NCBI RefSeq assembly: GCF_002294995.1
Contig: NZ_NSGF01000008.1
Span: 124,001-188,000 of the forward strand
DNA: 64,000 nucleotides
From: Mesorhizobium sp. WSM3860
GTDB taxonomy: Bacteria; Pseudomonadota; Alphaproteobacteria; Rhizobiales; Rhizobiaceae
Direction of reading: 5' to 3'
Below, piece by piece: positions 52,101-59,296 of the stretch; the stretch's first letter is position 1; each line of letters begins with the position of its first letter. The notes under the pieces are model-generated. The model saw only the letters and a program-made list of their open reading frames with translations, was not told where the DNA came from and did no database searches. The position numbers and the translations under genes were made by a program.

Positions 52101-52656
52101 GGACCGGTTCTTTGCGCAGAACCTGGCGCCTCTGATCGACATGACAGGCCAGGACTGGACCTGGAAGCAGGAAGCCCGCTCCGGCCGCGACCTCGCCAAA
52201 TCGACCTTGAAGGCGTTCCAGTCGGCCGCGGAAATCCGCAGCGCCTTCTTCCCCTCCGGCGGTTCGGCGCCGTCGGTCTCGATCACCTTTACGCCCTCCT
52301 CGCTGAACAGCGAGGTCGATAGCGCGGTGCTCAACATAGATGGGCAGACGGTGCAAAGCACGCAGGCCGGCAATGCGCCGAGCACGGTGACATGGCCGGG
52401 CGGCGGCGCTTCCGGATCCGCGAGCCTCAGCCTGGCGCCGGAAATGCCCGGCCGCGTGTCCGCCCTCGAATTCGAAGGGTCATGGGCCCTGAAGCGCCTG
52501 CTGGACAAGGCGAGCGTCACCAGCAACGGCAGCGGCGCCGAAGCCCGCTTCGTGATCGGCGGACGCGACGTCGCTTACAAGATGGAGACCGGCTCTGGAG
52601 CCAATCCCTTGCTGCTGCCGGCACTGTCCGGGTTCAACTGTCCGAAGGCGTTTTGA
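49126..52656 (+). CDS. Type VI membrane protein TssM (IcmF, second copy)
   Basis: A 1176-residue second TssM, about the same size as the first but clearly different in sequence. Two N-terminal helices (7-25 and 38-58), an intact Walker A GPPGAGKT at 118-125, VLIDTAGRYT, a third helix at about 425-445 (AAIALAAFAALGVLGLSYLA), and the C-terminal TssJ-binding-type domain (VTWPGGGASGSASLSLAP). No second TssJ or TssK is encoded nearby, so it must share those or work without them. It lies 25 bases after tssL2. Confidence 0.93.
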   Translation: MRWVLRLFSLLALAGFSAAIWYAGPLIRYADTRPLAPVWLRATIIGVAVALLALFYGIRFWQARKAQKALETGIVRSDDRNDDSQVLEARMSEAIATLKQSSGRRNFLYEIPWYIIIGPPGAGKTTALVNSGLKFPLAGSGNAQPLAGVGGTRSCDWWFTEDAVLIDTAGRYTTQDSDAERDKASWLAFLGLLKKYRPRQPINGVILAISVADLIGFDDQQLDAHVTEIRSRLRELHETLKIQFPVYLLFTKADLVAGFMDYFGDFDEARRRKVWGATFQTTDRNRNMVGETQAEFDALARQLADEIADRLQDEADPVARIAIFGFPAQFAALRTRVVRFVTSLFDASRVQVNVSLRGLYFSSGTQEGTPIDQVLGAIGRNFGSASQAHLSGTGKSFFLHDLLAKVIFPEAGWVSFDRTAERRARLARFGSLAAIALAAFAALGVLGLSYLANKSLIGSTRQAMAQYRDSADSLLRSTTVTDVDLENVIGPLDQLRNLPAGYETAGQTKPIEESFGLSQRERLLSASKTAYRQALERSFRSRLLVQAERTIQAKMADPIALYEPLKIYLMLGGKAPKVDDELIVSWMKQDWEGNRYPGENNREGRAQLEKHLRAMLALDDAYDPVFELNQPLVEAAQRSLGRMSLADRASALIRSAVYAARLQDFFVAAKAGPEAQLLFERMDGGELADLGVPGLYTKAGFNGFYLPQLSRIAQMLVDDQWVLGGGGEQGSIDQDLPRLGPELIDSYGKEFASAWNGALGQLKFKAMLKDKPQYIALSAAASPDSPLDRLFTAIAEETALTKDSAASAGDTGAAQQDPAVMAKGLARIGLQIAGGKSQSRAGASSSATQNAGATVEAQFRPFQALVSGSSGRRPLDALTQNFHDIYQSVKLAADAPAQTERVNANLKLQISTMRANASRLPKQLARMVDAAADEFEGNVAETSVANLNQMLDETVTRPCEEAVNGRYPFAGDGSEEISLADFAKLFAPGGLMDRFFAQNLAPLIDMTGQDWTWKQEARSGRDLAKSTLKAFQSAAEIRSAFFPSGGSAPSVSITFTPSSLNSEVDSAVLNIDGQTVQSTQAGNAPSTVTWPGGGASGSASLSLAPEMPGRVSALEFEGSWALKRLLDKASVTSNGSGAEARFVIGGRDVAYKMETGSGANPLLLPALSGFNCPKAF

Positions 52657-52809
52657 GATGGCGCCGTCATGGTCGATCGGATCGTTCCCGAGCAGCACCG
52701 TCTCTCGCCTTCATTTCGATACTCTAATGTATGCGCTTGTGGCAAACTGGCCTGGGCACGCGGCCCATGGTTCGTCACAGAGGACGCTCGCGAAGCGCTT
52801 GGTGGCAAA

Positions 52810-53574
52810 TTGAGCACTGTCGCCCTTCCCATTGAGAGCTTCGGCGTCAGCCACAAAGGCTGTGTGCGCGACCACAACGAGGACAACTATCTGGTCGAGC
52901 AGCAAGCCGGCCTTTGGGTGGTGGCCGACGGAATGGGCGGTCATGAGGCCGGCGAAGTCGCCTCCGCCAGCATCGTCGACCATCTGGCGACGATCGGCAT
53001 TGCCAGCTCGGCGCCGGACCTGCGCGCGCGCTTCGAGGATAGGCTGAGCCGCGCCAATGCCGAGATCCGCAACATATCGCGTTCGCGCGGGATCACCATC
53101 GGATCGACCTTCGCCGCCTTGCTCGCCATGGACGGACGGTTCGCGGGCCTGTGGGCCGGCGACAGCCGCATCTATCTGGTGCGCGGCGGCACGATCTCGC
53201 AGATTTCCAGGGATCATACCGAAGTCCAGGAGCTGCTAGACCGCGGCATGATCAGCGCGGAGGAAGCGCTCACCTGGCCGCGCCGCAACGTGATCACCCA
53301 CGCCGTTGGGGTCAGCGACGAGCTCGAGATCGATTTCCAGCAAGGCGAGCTGATGCCGGGGGATATCTTCGTATTGAGTACCGACGGGCTGACCGCGCAT
53401 GTCAGCGACGCGGAGATCGAAGCCGCGGTCAAATCCGTGGCGCCGCAAGCAGCGTGCGAGAAGCTGCTGGAGACGGTGCTGGCGCGCGGCGGAACGGACA
53501 ATGTCACCATCGTGCTGGTCAGGATCGGCGACGGGGGCAACGGACCGCTCCATGCAGATCGGTCCAGGGGCTGA
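52810..53574 (+). CDS. pppA: PP2C-type Ser/Thr protein phosphatase (PppA-like)
   Basis: A PP2C/SpoIIE-type phosphatase that would reverse phosphorylation of Fha. Motifs: GVSHKGCVRDHNEDN, VVADGMGGHEAGEVAS, SRGITIGSTFAALLAM, LWAGDSRIYLVR, and GGTDNVTIVLV, which carry the metal-binding aspartates. I start it at the TTG at 52810 (254 residues, normal length). The frame is also open from an ATG at 52669, but the extra 47 codons have a codon pattern unlike the rest and no family match. The kinase gene follows after five bases, giving a kinase/phosphatase pair. Confidence 0.88.
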   Translation: MSTVALPIESFGVSHKGCVRDHNEDNYLVEQQAGLWVVADGMGGHEAGEVASASIVDHLATIGIASSAPDLRARFEDRLSRANAEIRNISRSRGITIGSTFAALLAMDGRFAGLWAGDSRIYLVRGGTISQISRDHTEVQELLDRGMISAEEALTWPRRNVITHAVGVSDELEIDFQQGELMPGDIFVLSTDGLTAHVSDAEIEAAVKSVAPQAACEKLLETVLARGGTDNVTIVLVRIGDGGNGPLHADRSRG

Positions 53575-53579
53575 GACAG

Positions 53580-56129
53580 ATGAGCGACGACGACAGGACC
53601 CGGATTTCGCCGAACCTTGCATATACCGGCGTCGGGACGCAGCTCAGCGGCATTTACGAGCTCGACGAGCGCATCGCGTCCGGCGGCATGGGCGAGGTCT
53701 ATCGCGGCCACAATATCCAGACCGGCGACCATGTCGCGATCAAGATCGTGCTGCCCGAGTTCGCGCGCGACCAGACGATACTCTCCCTGTTCCGCAAGGA
53801 AGCCTCGATCCTCAACCATTTGTCGCATGACGCGGTGGTGCGATACCACGTCTTCACCATCGATCCGGGCATCGGCCGCCCCTACCTGGCGATGGAGTTC
53901 GTCGACGGCCAGTCGCTGTTCGATGTCATGCGGCGCGGCCCGATGGCGCCGCCGGACGTGCGCCGGCTTTGCCATCGCCTCGCCTCGGGCCTGAGCGCTG
54001 TGCATCAGGCCGGCGCGGTCCACCGCGACCTCTCGCCCGACAACATCATCCTGCCGGGCGGCCGGGTCGAGCGCGCCAAGATCATCGACTTCGGCATCGC
54101 GCGCTCGGCGAATGTCGGCGGCGAGACGCTGATCGGCGGAAAATTCGCCGGCAAATACAATTACGTGTCTCCCGAACAGCTTGGCCTCTATGGTGGCGAG
54201 GTCAGCGAGCAATCCGATATCTACAGCCTCGGACTGGTGCTGGCCGCCGCGCTGCGCGGAAAGCCGCTCGACATGAGCGGTTCGCAATATGAGGTCGTCG
54301 AGAAGCGCCGCACGGTGCCGGACCTGTCGGACATCGATCCCGATTTCCGCGACCTCCTTGAAGCGATGTTGCAGCCGGATCCTCAAGACCGGCCCGCCAG
54401 CATGGCCGAGATCGCCAGGGCAACGCGCGACGACGATCTCGACGCGACCTTGCCGCCGCCCGGATCGTTTGCTCCGCGCGAAAGATCGGGCTTGCCGCGC
54501 GCCGGCTGGACGGCGTTGCCAAACACCAGTCCCCCGGCTTCTGCTGTCCCCGACGAACCGCGTTTCGTTCCGCATGTACGGCCTGCGCACCTGTCGCAAC
54601 CGAGGCCTGCACCGGCGGCCGCTCCGGCCAGTGCGTCAAACCGACCTGCCGAGCGAAAGCCTTCGCGGATTCCGGCCTTAGCAGGCGGCGTCGCGGTACT
54701 GGCAATCCTGGCGGCGGCCGGCGTCTATTTCGGCGGCGCGTTGGCGCCTCCGCCCGCCGTGGAAAAGCCTGAGCCTCTTACGCCGAAGCCGGCGGCAAAA
54801 CCCGTAGCGCAAACGCCCAAGCCGGCACCGGAGGCATCGAAGCCCCAGCCAGAGGCACCGCAACCTCGGCCGCAAGCGCCGGCCGAACCGCAGCCGGAAG
54901 CACCGAAGGCCGACAACTCTGCCAGCGTGGAGCCGGCGAAGCCTGCCGCTCCGGCTCTGCCGCAATCGCAGGACAAAACCGTCCAGAAAAAGGCGGAGGT
55001 AGAGACCGAGCAGGAAACCCAGCCGACACCGCCTGCCCTTTCGGAGAGCCCGGCCAAAAACAACCAGGCGCAAGCCTCGCAGCCAGCGGAGGCCGAACCG
55101 GCCCAGTCGTCGGTCGAGAAATCGCCGGCACCCCTGCCGAAGGCAGCGGAAAACCAAACGCCGTCGAGCCCGACAGCGGAAGCCACTCCTGCGCCGGAAG
55201 CAAAGCCGCCTGCGACGAAACCCAGCGCATCCGACCTCGTCGACGCTCTGTCCAAGTTGTCGAAGTCGAAGACGCCGGCGCCCCAGGTTACGCAAAACCA
55301 AAACCAGGCACCGGCTTCGACTCCGCGCCAGCCGACAGCGCCCGACGCGGCCGCTCAGCCGGCAAGGCCGAAAGTCTCGACCACACAACCGGCACCACTG
55401 CCGCAGCCACCGCTGGCCAACAAGCCATCTCAAAATACCGACGTCGCAATCAATCTGCCAAAGCCCCAGGTTCCGCCGCCGGCAAACAAAACCGACGAGT
55501 TGGCTCAGCGCGCCTCCTGGGTGCGCGACTTCAGCGGCGGCAATTGCTTCTACGCGACCCTGACATCGGCAACGGGCACATCCGCAGCGATCGAGGGATT
55601 CGGAACGGCCGTGCAGCCTTTCGAGCAACTGCTCGGTGCGTTCCAGTCCAGGTTCAACGTCGAGCCGGACATCAGCGTGCGCCTGATTACCCCATCACAA
55701 TGCGGCGTACCCACCTTCCTGCACATTCTCGACGGTAGCGAGGCTGAACGACCGCAGCTCGTGCTCGACCGGACATCGGTGCCCGACGGATCACCAATCA
55801 GCGGCACCCTAGTGACGCGCGGGGGGCTCATCTCTAGCGTGTTGCTGGTCAACCACAATGGCACCGCCTTCAACCTCGACAGCCGCATGGTCGCGCAGCC
55901 GGACAGGGCGACCTTCAAAATCGCCATCGATCTCGCCGCTGACGACAAGGCGACCGGCAAGGCTTTGCCGCAGGTCATCCTGGTGATCACCGGGCCACGG
56001 GACGTCCAGGCCGCGATGTTCGCCGGCCCGACGCCCGCCTCGGAAGTGCTGCCCAAGATCCTTAAGGAGATCCAGGCGGACGATTCCGGATTTTCGGCCA
56101 CCGCCAAGTATTTCCGGCTTGGCGGATAG
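53580..56129 (+). CDS. ppkA: Membrane Ser/Thr protein kinase (PpkA-like) with unknown periplasmic domain
   Basis: An 849-residue Hanks-type kinase. Kinase domain residues 25-300: glycine loop IASGGMGEV, K55 (VAIKIV), catalytic loop HRDLSPDN at 148-155, DFG at 170-172. The usual Lys of the HRDLKxxN motif is S152. One transmembrane helix at about 363-386 leads to a 250-residue Pro/Ala/Lys/Glu-rich periplasmic linker. The C-terminal domain (about 645-849, starting WVRDFSGGNCFYATL) has two conserved-looking cysteines and no family I can name. In Pseudomonas PpkA phosphorylates Fha1 and activates firing. Both FHA proteins here are candidate substrates. Confidence 0.9.
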   Translation: MSDDDRTRISPNLAYTGVGTQLSGIYELDERIASGGMGEVYRGHNIQTGDHVAIKIVLPEFARDQTILSLFRKEASILNHLSHDAVVRYHVFTIDPGIGRPYLAMEFVDGQSLFDVMRRGPMAPPDVRRLCHRLASGLSAVHQAGAVHRDLSPDNIILPGGRVERAKIIDFGIARSANVGGETLIGGKFAGKYNYVSPEQLGLYGGEVSEQSDIYSLGLVLAAALRGKPLDMSGSQYEVVEKRRTVPDLSDIDPDFRDLLEAMLQPDPQDRPASMAEIARATRDDDLDATLPPPGSFAPRERSGLPRAGWTALPNTSPPASAVPDEPRFVPHVRPAHLSQPRPAPAAAPASASNRPAERKPSRIPALAGGVAVLAILAAAGVYFGGALAPPPAVEKPEPLTPKPAAKPVAQTPKPAPEASKPQPEAPQPRPQAPAEPQPEAPKADNSASVEPAKPAAPALPQSQDKTVQKKAEVETEQETQPTPPALSESPAKNNQAQASQPAEAEPAQSSVEKSPAPLPKAAENQTPSSPTAEATPAPEAKPPATKPSASDLVDALSKLSKSKTPAPQVTQNQNQAPASTPRQPTAPDAAAQPARPKVSTTQPAPLPQPPLANKPSQNTDVAINLPKPQVPPPANKTDELAQRASWVRDFSGGNCFYATLTSATGTSAAIEGFGTAVQPFEQLLGAFQSRFNVEPDISVRLITPSQCGVPTFLHILDGSEAERPQLVLDRTSVPDGSPISGTLVTRGGLISSVLLVNHNGTAFNLDSRMVAQPDRATFKIAIDLAADDKATGKALPQVILVITGPRDVQAAMFAGPTPASEVLPKILKEIQADDSGFSATAKYFRLGG

Positions 56130-56221
56130 CGCGGACGCCGATGGTTCTCTGCCGCCTGCTCTCTTCCACCCTGTCCCAGTCACGCAAGGAGCGCGGACCG
56201 ATCCGGTCTGTTGCCGATCGC

Positions 56222-56641
56222 ATGGGCCGCATGAAGCTTGCTGCGCTTGCCGGCACCGCGTTGCTCTCCGTCCTGTCCGTCAACAAGGCACACGCCGAAT
56301 TCACCGTCTGCAACCAGACGCTCGACGTCATCAATCTCGCCGTCGGACAGAAGGTCGACGATGCCGACCAGACCGACGGTTGGTGGACGATCGGCGCCAA
56401 CCAATGCGTCAACGTCATCCGCGAGGAGCTGACCAACCGCTACATCTACATCTACGCCACGGACGTCTTCGGCCATGCGATCCTCACCGGATCGATCGAT
56501 ATGTGCATCGACCGGCGCCGCTTCTCGATCCGCGGCATCGACGAATGCTGGCAGCGCGGCCATATCGCCGCGCGCTTCGTCGAGGTCGACACGCAGGAGC
56601 AGGTGCGCTGGACCTATTTCCTGACCGGGAACAGCCCGTGA
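56222..56641 (+). CDS. DUF1036 family secreted protein
   Basis: A 139-residue secreted protein. A signal peptide runs MGRMKLAALAGTALLSVLSV to A-H-A, then the mature protein starts EFTVCNQTLDVINLAVG, which matches DUF1036 (FxxCNxT start). Cysteines at C-N, QCVNV, MCIDRR and DECW are probably paired. An ATG at 56141 would add 27 residues, but they do not resemble a signal peptide. It lies between the kinase and the peptidoglycan hydrolase, with a four-base overlap of the latter. DUF1036 proteins of unknown role are frequent in Rhizobiales. Confidence 0.85.
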   Translation: MGRMKLAALAGTALLSVLSVNKAHAEFTVCNQTLDVINLAVGQKVDDADQTDGWWTIGANQCVNVIREELTNRYIYIYATDVFGHAILTGSIDMCIDRRRFSIRGIDECWQRGHIAARFVEVDTQEQVRWTYFLTGNSP

Positions 56642-59067
56642 CGCACAGCATCGACACGAGCTTCAAGTTGAAAAAGGAGGCGCGCCTGGCCGAGCGGCGA
56701 CGCCAGCTCTTGCGCTGGGTTTTTTCCGGCGTCGCGGCACTCGTCTTCGTCTCGGCAGCCACGGGTTTCTACCTCACACGCGATTACTGGTCCTTCGGCG
56801 ACGAGGACGAGGAACTGCATCCGGTCGAGGGAATGGAAGACGTGCCGCCCGATGCTTCGGTCTATGTGCCGGCGATCATCGACCTCGCCGGAGATCCGAT
56901 GTGGATCACGCTGGCGCCCGACGCCGACACGGCAACGAAGGGCAAGACTGTCGCGCGCCCGGCCGAGCTCGACAGTTCCGGCGCCTCGCCGCAGATCGAA
57001 ATCCTGTCCGACGTGATGCTGAGCGCCAGCGAAAAATTCATGACGACGATCCCCTCGACGCAAGAGGATTTCGCCTTCTTCCAGGCGCAGCGGCAGACCG
57101 TGACCAAACCTCCAGCGAGGGGAACCGATCAGCAAGCTGCCCCGCCCGCACCGGTTGCAGCCGACGACCAGCAAGGCGATCTTGAGAACGACCTTCAGGC
57201 GGCACCCGACGAAAGCGAAGCCCCTGCCAGTTCAGCGCCCAAGGCGGACGCCGATGATCCAGAGGCGGGCTGGGGCGAGACCGTCGACCAGGGCGAGGCC
57301 GCCCTTCCCGCTTTCAAGAAGACCCAAATCGAGAACAACACGACCGTTGCGACCGTCACCAGCGAATACCAGCGCTTCGACGCGACCGAGGACACCTTCG
57401 TAAAAATCCTCAACGACCGCAGCCTGGACAGCGTCGTCGCCGATGCGCATTTCTCTGCCGATGACGCGAAGCTGGCGGGCGAAGCGCTGAAGACGCTGTT
57501 CAACCGCGATGGGCTGGGGGCGGGCTTTGTCGTGGCCATGCGCGGGTTCAGGCCGAACCGCGAGACCACCACCATGTCGCTCATGCAGGTCTCGATCTAC
57601 GCCAGGAACGTCTATGTCGGCACGCTGACGCGCAATGCTGCGGGCGCGTTCGTGTCGGGTGTCGATCCGTGGGTGCGGGAGGACCTGTTCAACTATTCAG
57701 GCGCATCCGACGAAGGCGGCCCCAAGCGCCAATATCGCCTGCTCGATGCGATCTATTCAACGGCCGCGCGCAACAAAGTTCCGACCAGCGTGATCGGGGA
57801 GGCGATCATGTATCTGTCGCGGGGGCAGGATCTCGACGCCTTCGCCAGCGAGGACCAGCGGCTGGTGCTGATCTACTCGCAGACGCCGCGCGGCCAGGGC
57901 GAGATCTCCGGACGGGTCCTCTATGTCGGCGTTCAGGGCACGGAGAAGACACTCGACTGTTTCGTCTTCCAGCAGAGCGACGGCCAGTATGCGTGCGTGA
58001 CGGGCAATGACGAGGTTCGTTCTCTCAACGTCACCAACGGCATGGTCACGCCGGTGAGCGGGGTGATGACCTCGACCTTCGGCCCGCGCAAGCACCCGAT
58101 CCTGGGCACCGTTCGCATCCATAAGGGCGTCGACTGGGCCGCTCCGGTCGGCACGCCGATCATGGCCGCCTTCGACGGCGAAATCACTTTCCAGGGCGAT
58201 GGCGGCAGCTACGGCAATCTGGTGAAGATTACGCATGCCAACGGGCGCGAGACGCGCTACGCGCATATGCAGAAATTCGCCATCGCAATCGGCGTCGGCA
58301 CCAAGGTGAACGCCGGCGACGTCATCGGCTATATCGGCACCACCGGACTTTCGACCGGCCCGCATCTGCATTTCGAGCTCTACCAGAGCGGCCAGGCGAT
58401 CGATCCGCTGGGTACGGTCACCACAGTCGCCACCTATGCTTCCGGTGGCTCCGGCGGCGGCTCGGGCGATCCTGCCGTCGAGACGCTAACCGACCGCATC
58501 GTCCATGTCGAAAGCGGCGGCAGCGCGCGAGCCAAGAATCCGCTTTCCTCGGCGACCGGCGCCGGCCAGTTCATCACCAAGACCTGGATCCGGATGATGA
58601 ACACCTACCGGCCGGATCTCGCCCGGTCGCTATCGACCGCCGACCTGCTCGCACTCCGTTACGACGCGACGCTGTCGCGCGAGATGGTGCGCAACCTGGC
58701 GCGTGAGGGCGAAGCCTATCTTCGCGCACGCGGCCATCAGATTACCGCCGGACGGCTCTATCTCTGCCATTTCCTGGGCATGGAAGGCGCCGCCCAGGTG
58801 CTGGCGGCGCCCGGCTCGGCGCAATTGAGCGCAGTGCTCGGGTCCGCCGTGATCCAGGCGAACCCTTTCCTTACCGGCAAGACCACCAGCTACGTCATCG
58901 ACTGGGCGGAACGGAAAATGGGTCAGAAGGTGACCCGCTTGGCGTCCGATCAGAACCAGCAGACGACCACGACCCAGGTCCGGCAGACATCGCCGGAGTT
59001 CGAGAAATACAAGCAGGCGATAACGGCTCTGGTCAATTCGATTCAAACTACGCTCGGGCCTGGTTAA
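56638..59067 (+). CDS. Membrane-anchored peptidoglycan hydrolase: M23 endopeptidase plus lytic transglycosylase-like domain
   Basis: An 809-residue envelope protein starting at GTG, which overlaps the previous stop. A cytoplasmic basic stretch and a helix at 28-46 anchor it, with the bulk in the periplasm. The region 47-460 is of unknown fold. The M23/LytM domain at about 470-590 has all zinc ligands: H495, D499 and H576-x-H578. A Gly/Ser linker leads to a lysozyme-like domain at about 615-770, with VHVE625SGG and SSATGAGQF, the GH23-type pattern. It could cut both peptide and glycan bonds to open the wall for the secretion complex. An effector role is less likely given the anchor. Confidence 0.85.
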   Translation: MTHSIDTSFKLKKEARLAERRRQLLRWVFSGVAALVFVSAATGFYLTRDYWSFGDEDEELHPVEGMEDVPPDASVYVPAIIDLAGDPMWITLAPDADTATKGKTVARPAELDSSGASPQIEILSDVMLSASEKFMTTIPSTQEDFAFFQAQRQTVTKPPARGTDQQAAPPAPVAADDQQGDLENDLQAAPDESEAPASSAPKADADDPEAGWGETVDQGEAALPAFKKTQIENNTTVATVTSEYQRFDATEDTFVKILNDRSLDSVVADAHFSADDAKLAGEALKTLFNRDGLGAGFVVAMRGFRPNRETTTMSLMQVSIYARNVYVGTLTRNAAGAFVSGVDPWVREDLFNYSGASDEGGPKRQYRLLDAIYSTAARNKVPTSVIGEAIMYLSRGQDLDAFASEDQRLVLIYSQTPRGQGEISGRVLYVGVQGTEKTLDCFVFQQSDGQYACVTGNDEVRSLNVTNGMVTPVSGVMTSTFGPRKHPILGTVRIHKGVDWAAPVGTPIMAAFDGEITFQGDGGSYGNLVKITHANGRETRYAHMQKFAIAIGVGTKVNAGDVIGYIGTTGLSTGPHLHFELYQSGQAIDPLGTVTTVATYASGGSGGGSGDPAVETLTDRIVHVESGGSARAKNPLSSATGAGQFITKTWIRMMNTYRPDLARSLSTADLLALRYDATLSREMVRNLAREGEAYLRARGHQITAGRLYLCHFLGMEGAAQVLAAPGSAQLSAVLGSAVIQANPFLTGKTTSYVIDWAERKMGQKVTRLASDQNQQTTTTQVRQTSPEFEKYKQAITALVNSIQTTLGPG

Positions 59068-59115
59068 CCCCCGGTTTCAACCCCACCACATATCGCGCTC
59101 GACGGGCCAAGCTGT

Positions 59116-59144
59116 TTGGTTTCCCTACCTGTGAATGGTATATT
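59116..59144 (+). promoter_or_regulatory. Probable sigma-70 promoter of the caspase-like gene
   Basis: TTGGTT (59116-59121) and TATATT (59139-59144) are spaced by exactly 17 bases, a good fit to the housekeeping consensus. It lies 152 bases before the caspase-like gene start, leaving an untranslated leader. It suggests that this gene can be expressed on its own as well as with the upstream block. Confidence 0.5.
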
Positions 59145-59296
59145 AGCGCGTGGTTGCAAAGTTTTTTGTGAACCAAAACTGTGGCCGGGATCACATACGT
59201 CCAGAAGCCATTTTTGGCAGAAGCGACTTTGTCGCGAGCGGAATTTAGCATGCGCAGACACCGATAACGCGCCCCGATGGGGCGGAGGGCTGATCC

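Noticed and set aside
52669..52809. N-terminal extension of the PP2C phosphatase from an upstream ATG
   Set aside because: The 47 codons have a different third-base pattern, no family match and no good ribosome-binding site, and the shorter form has the usual length. Kept only as an alternative start.
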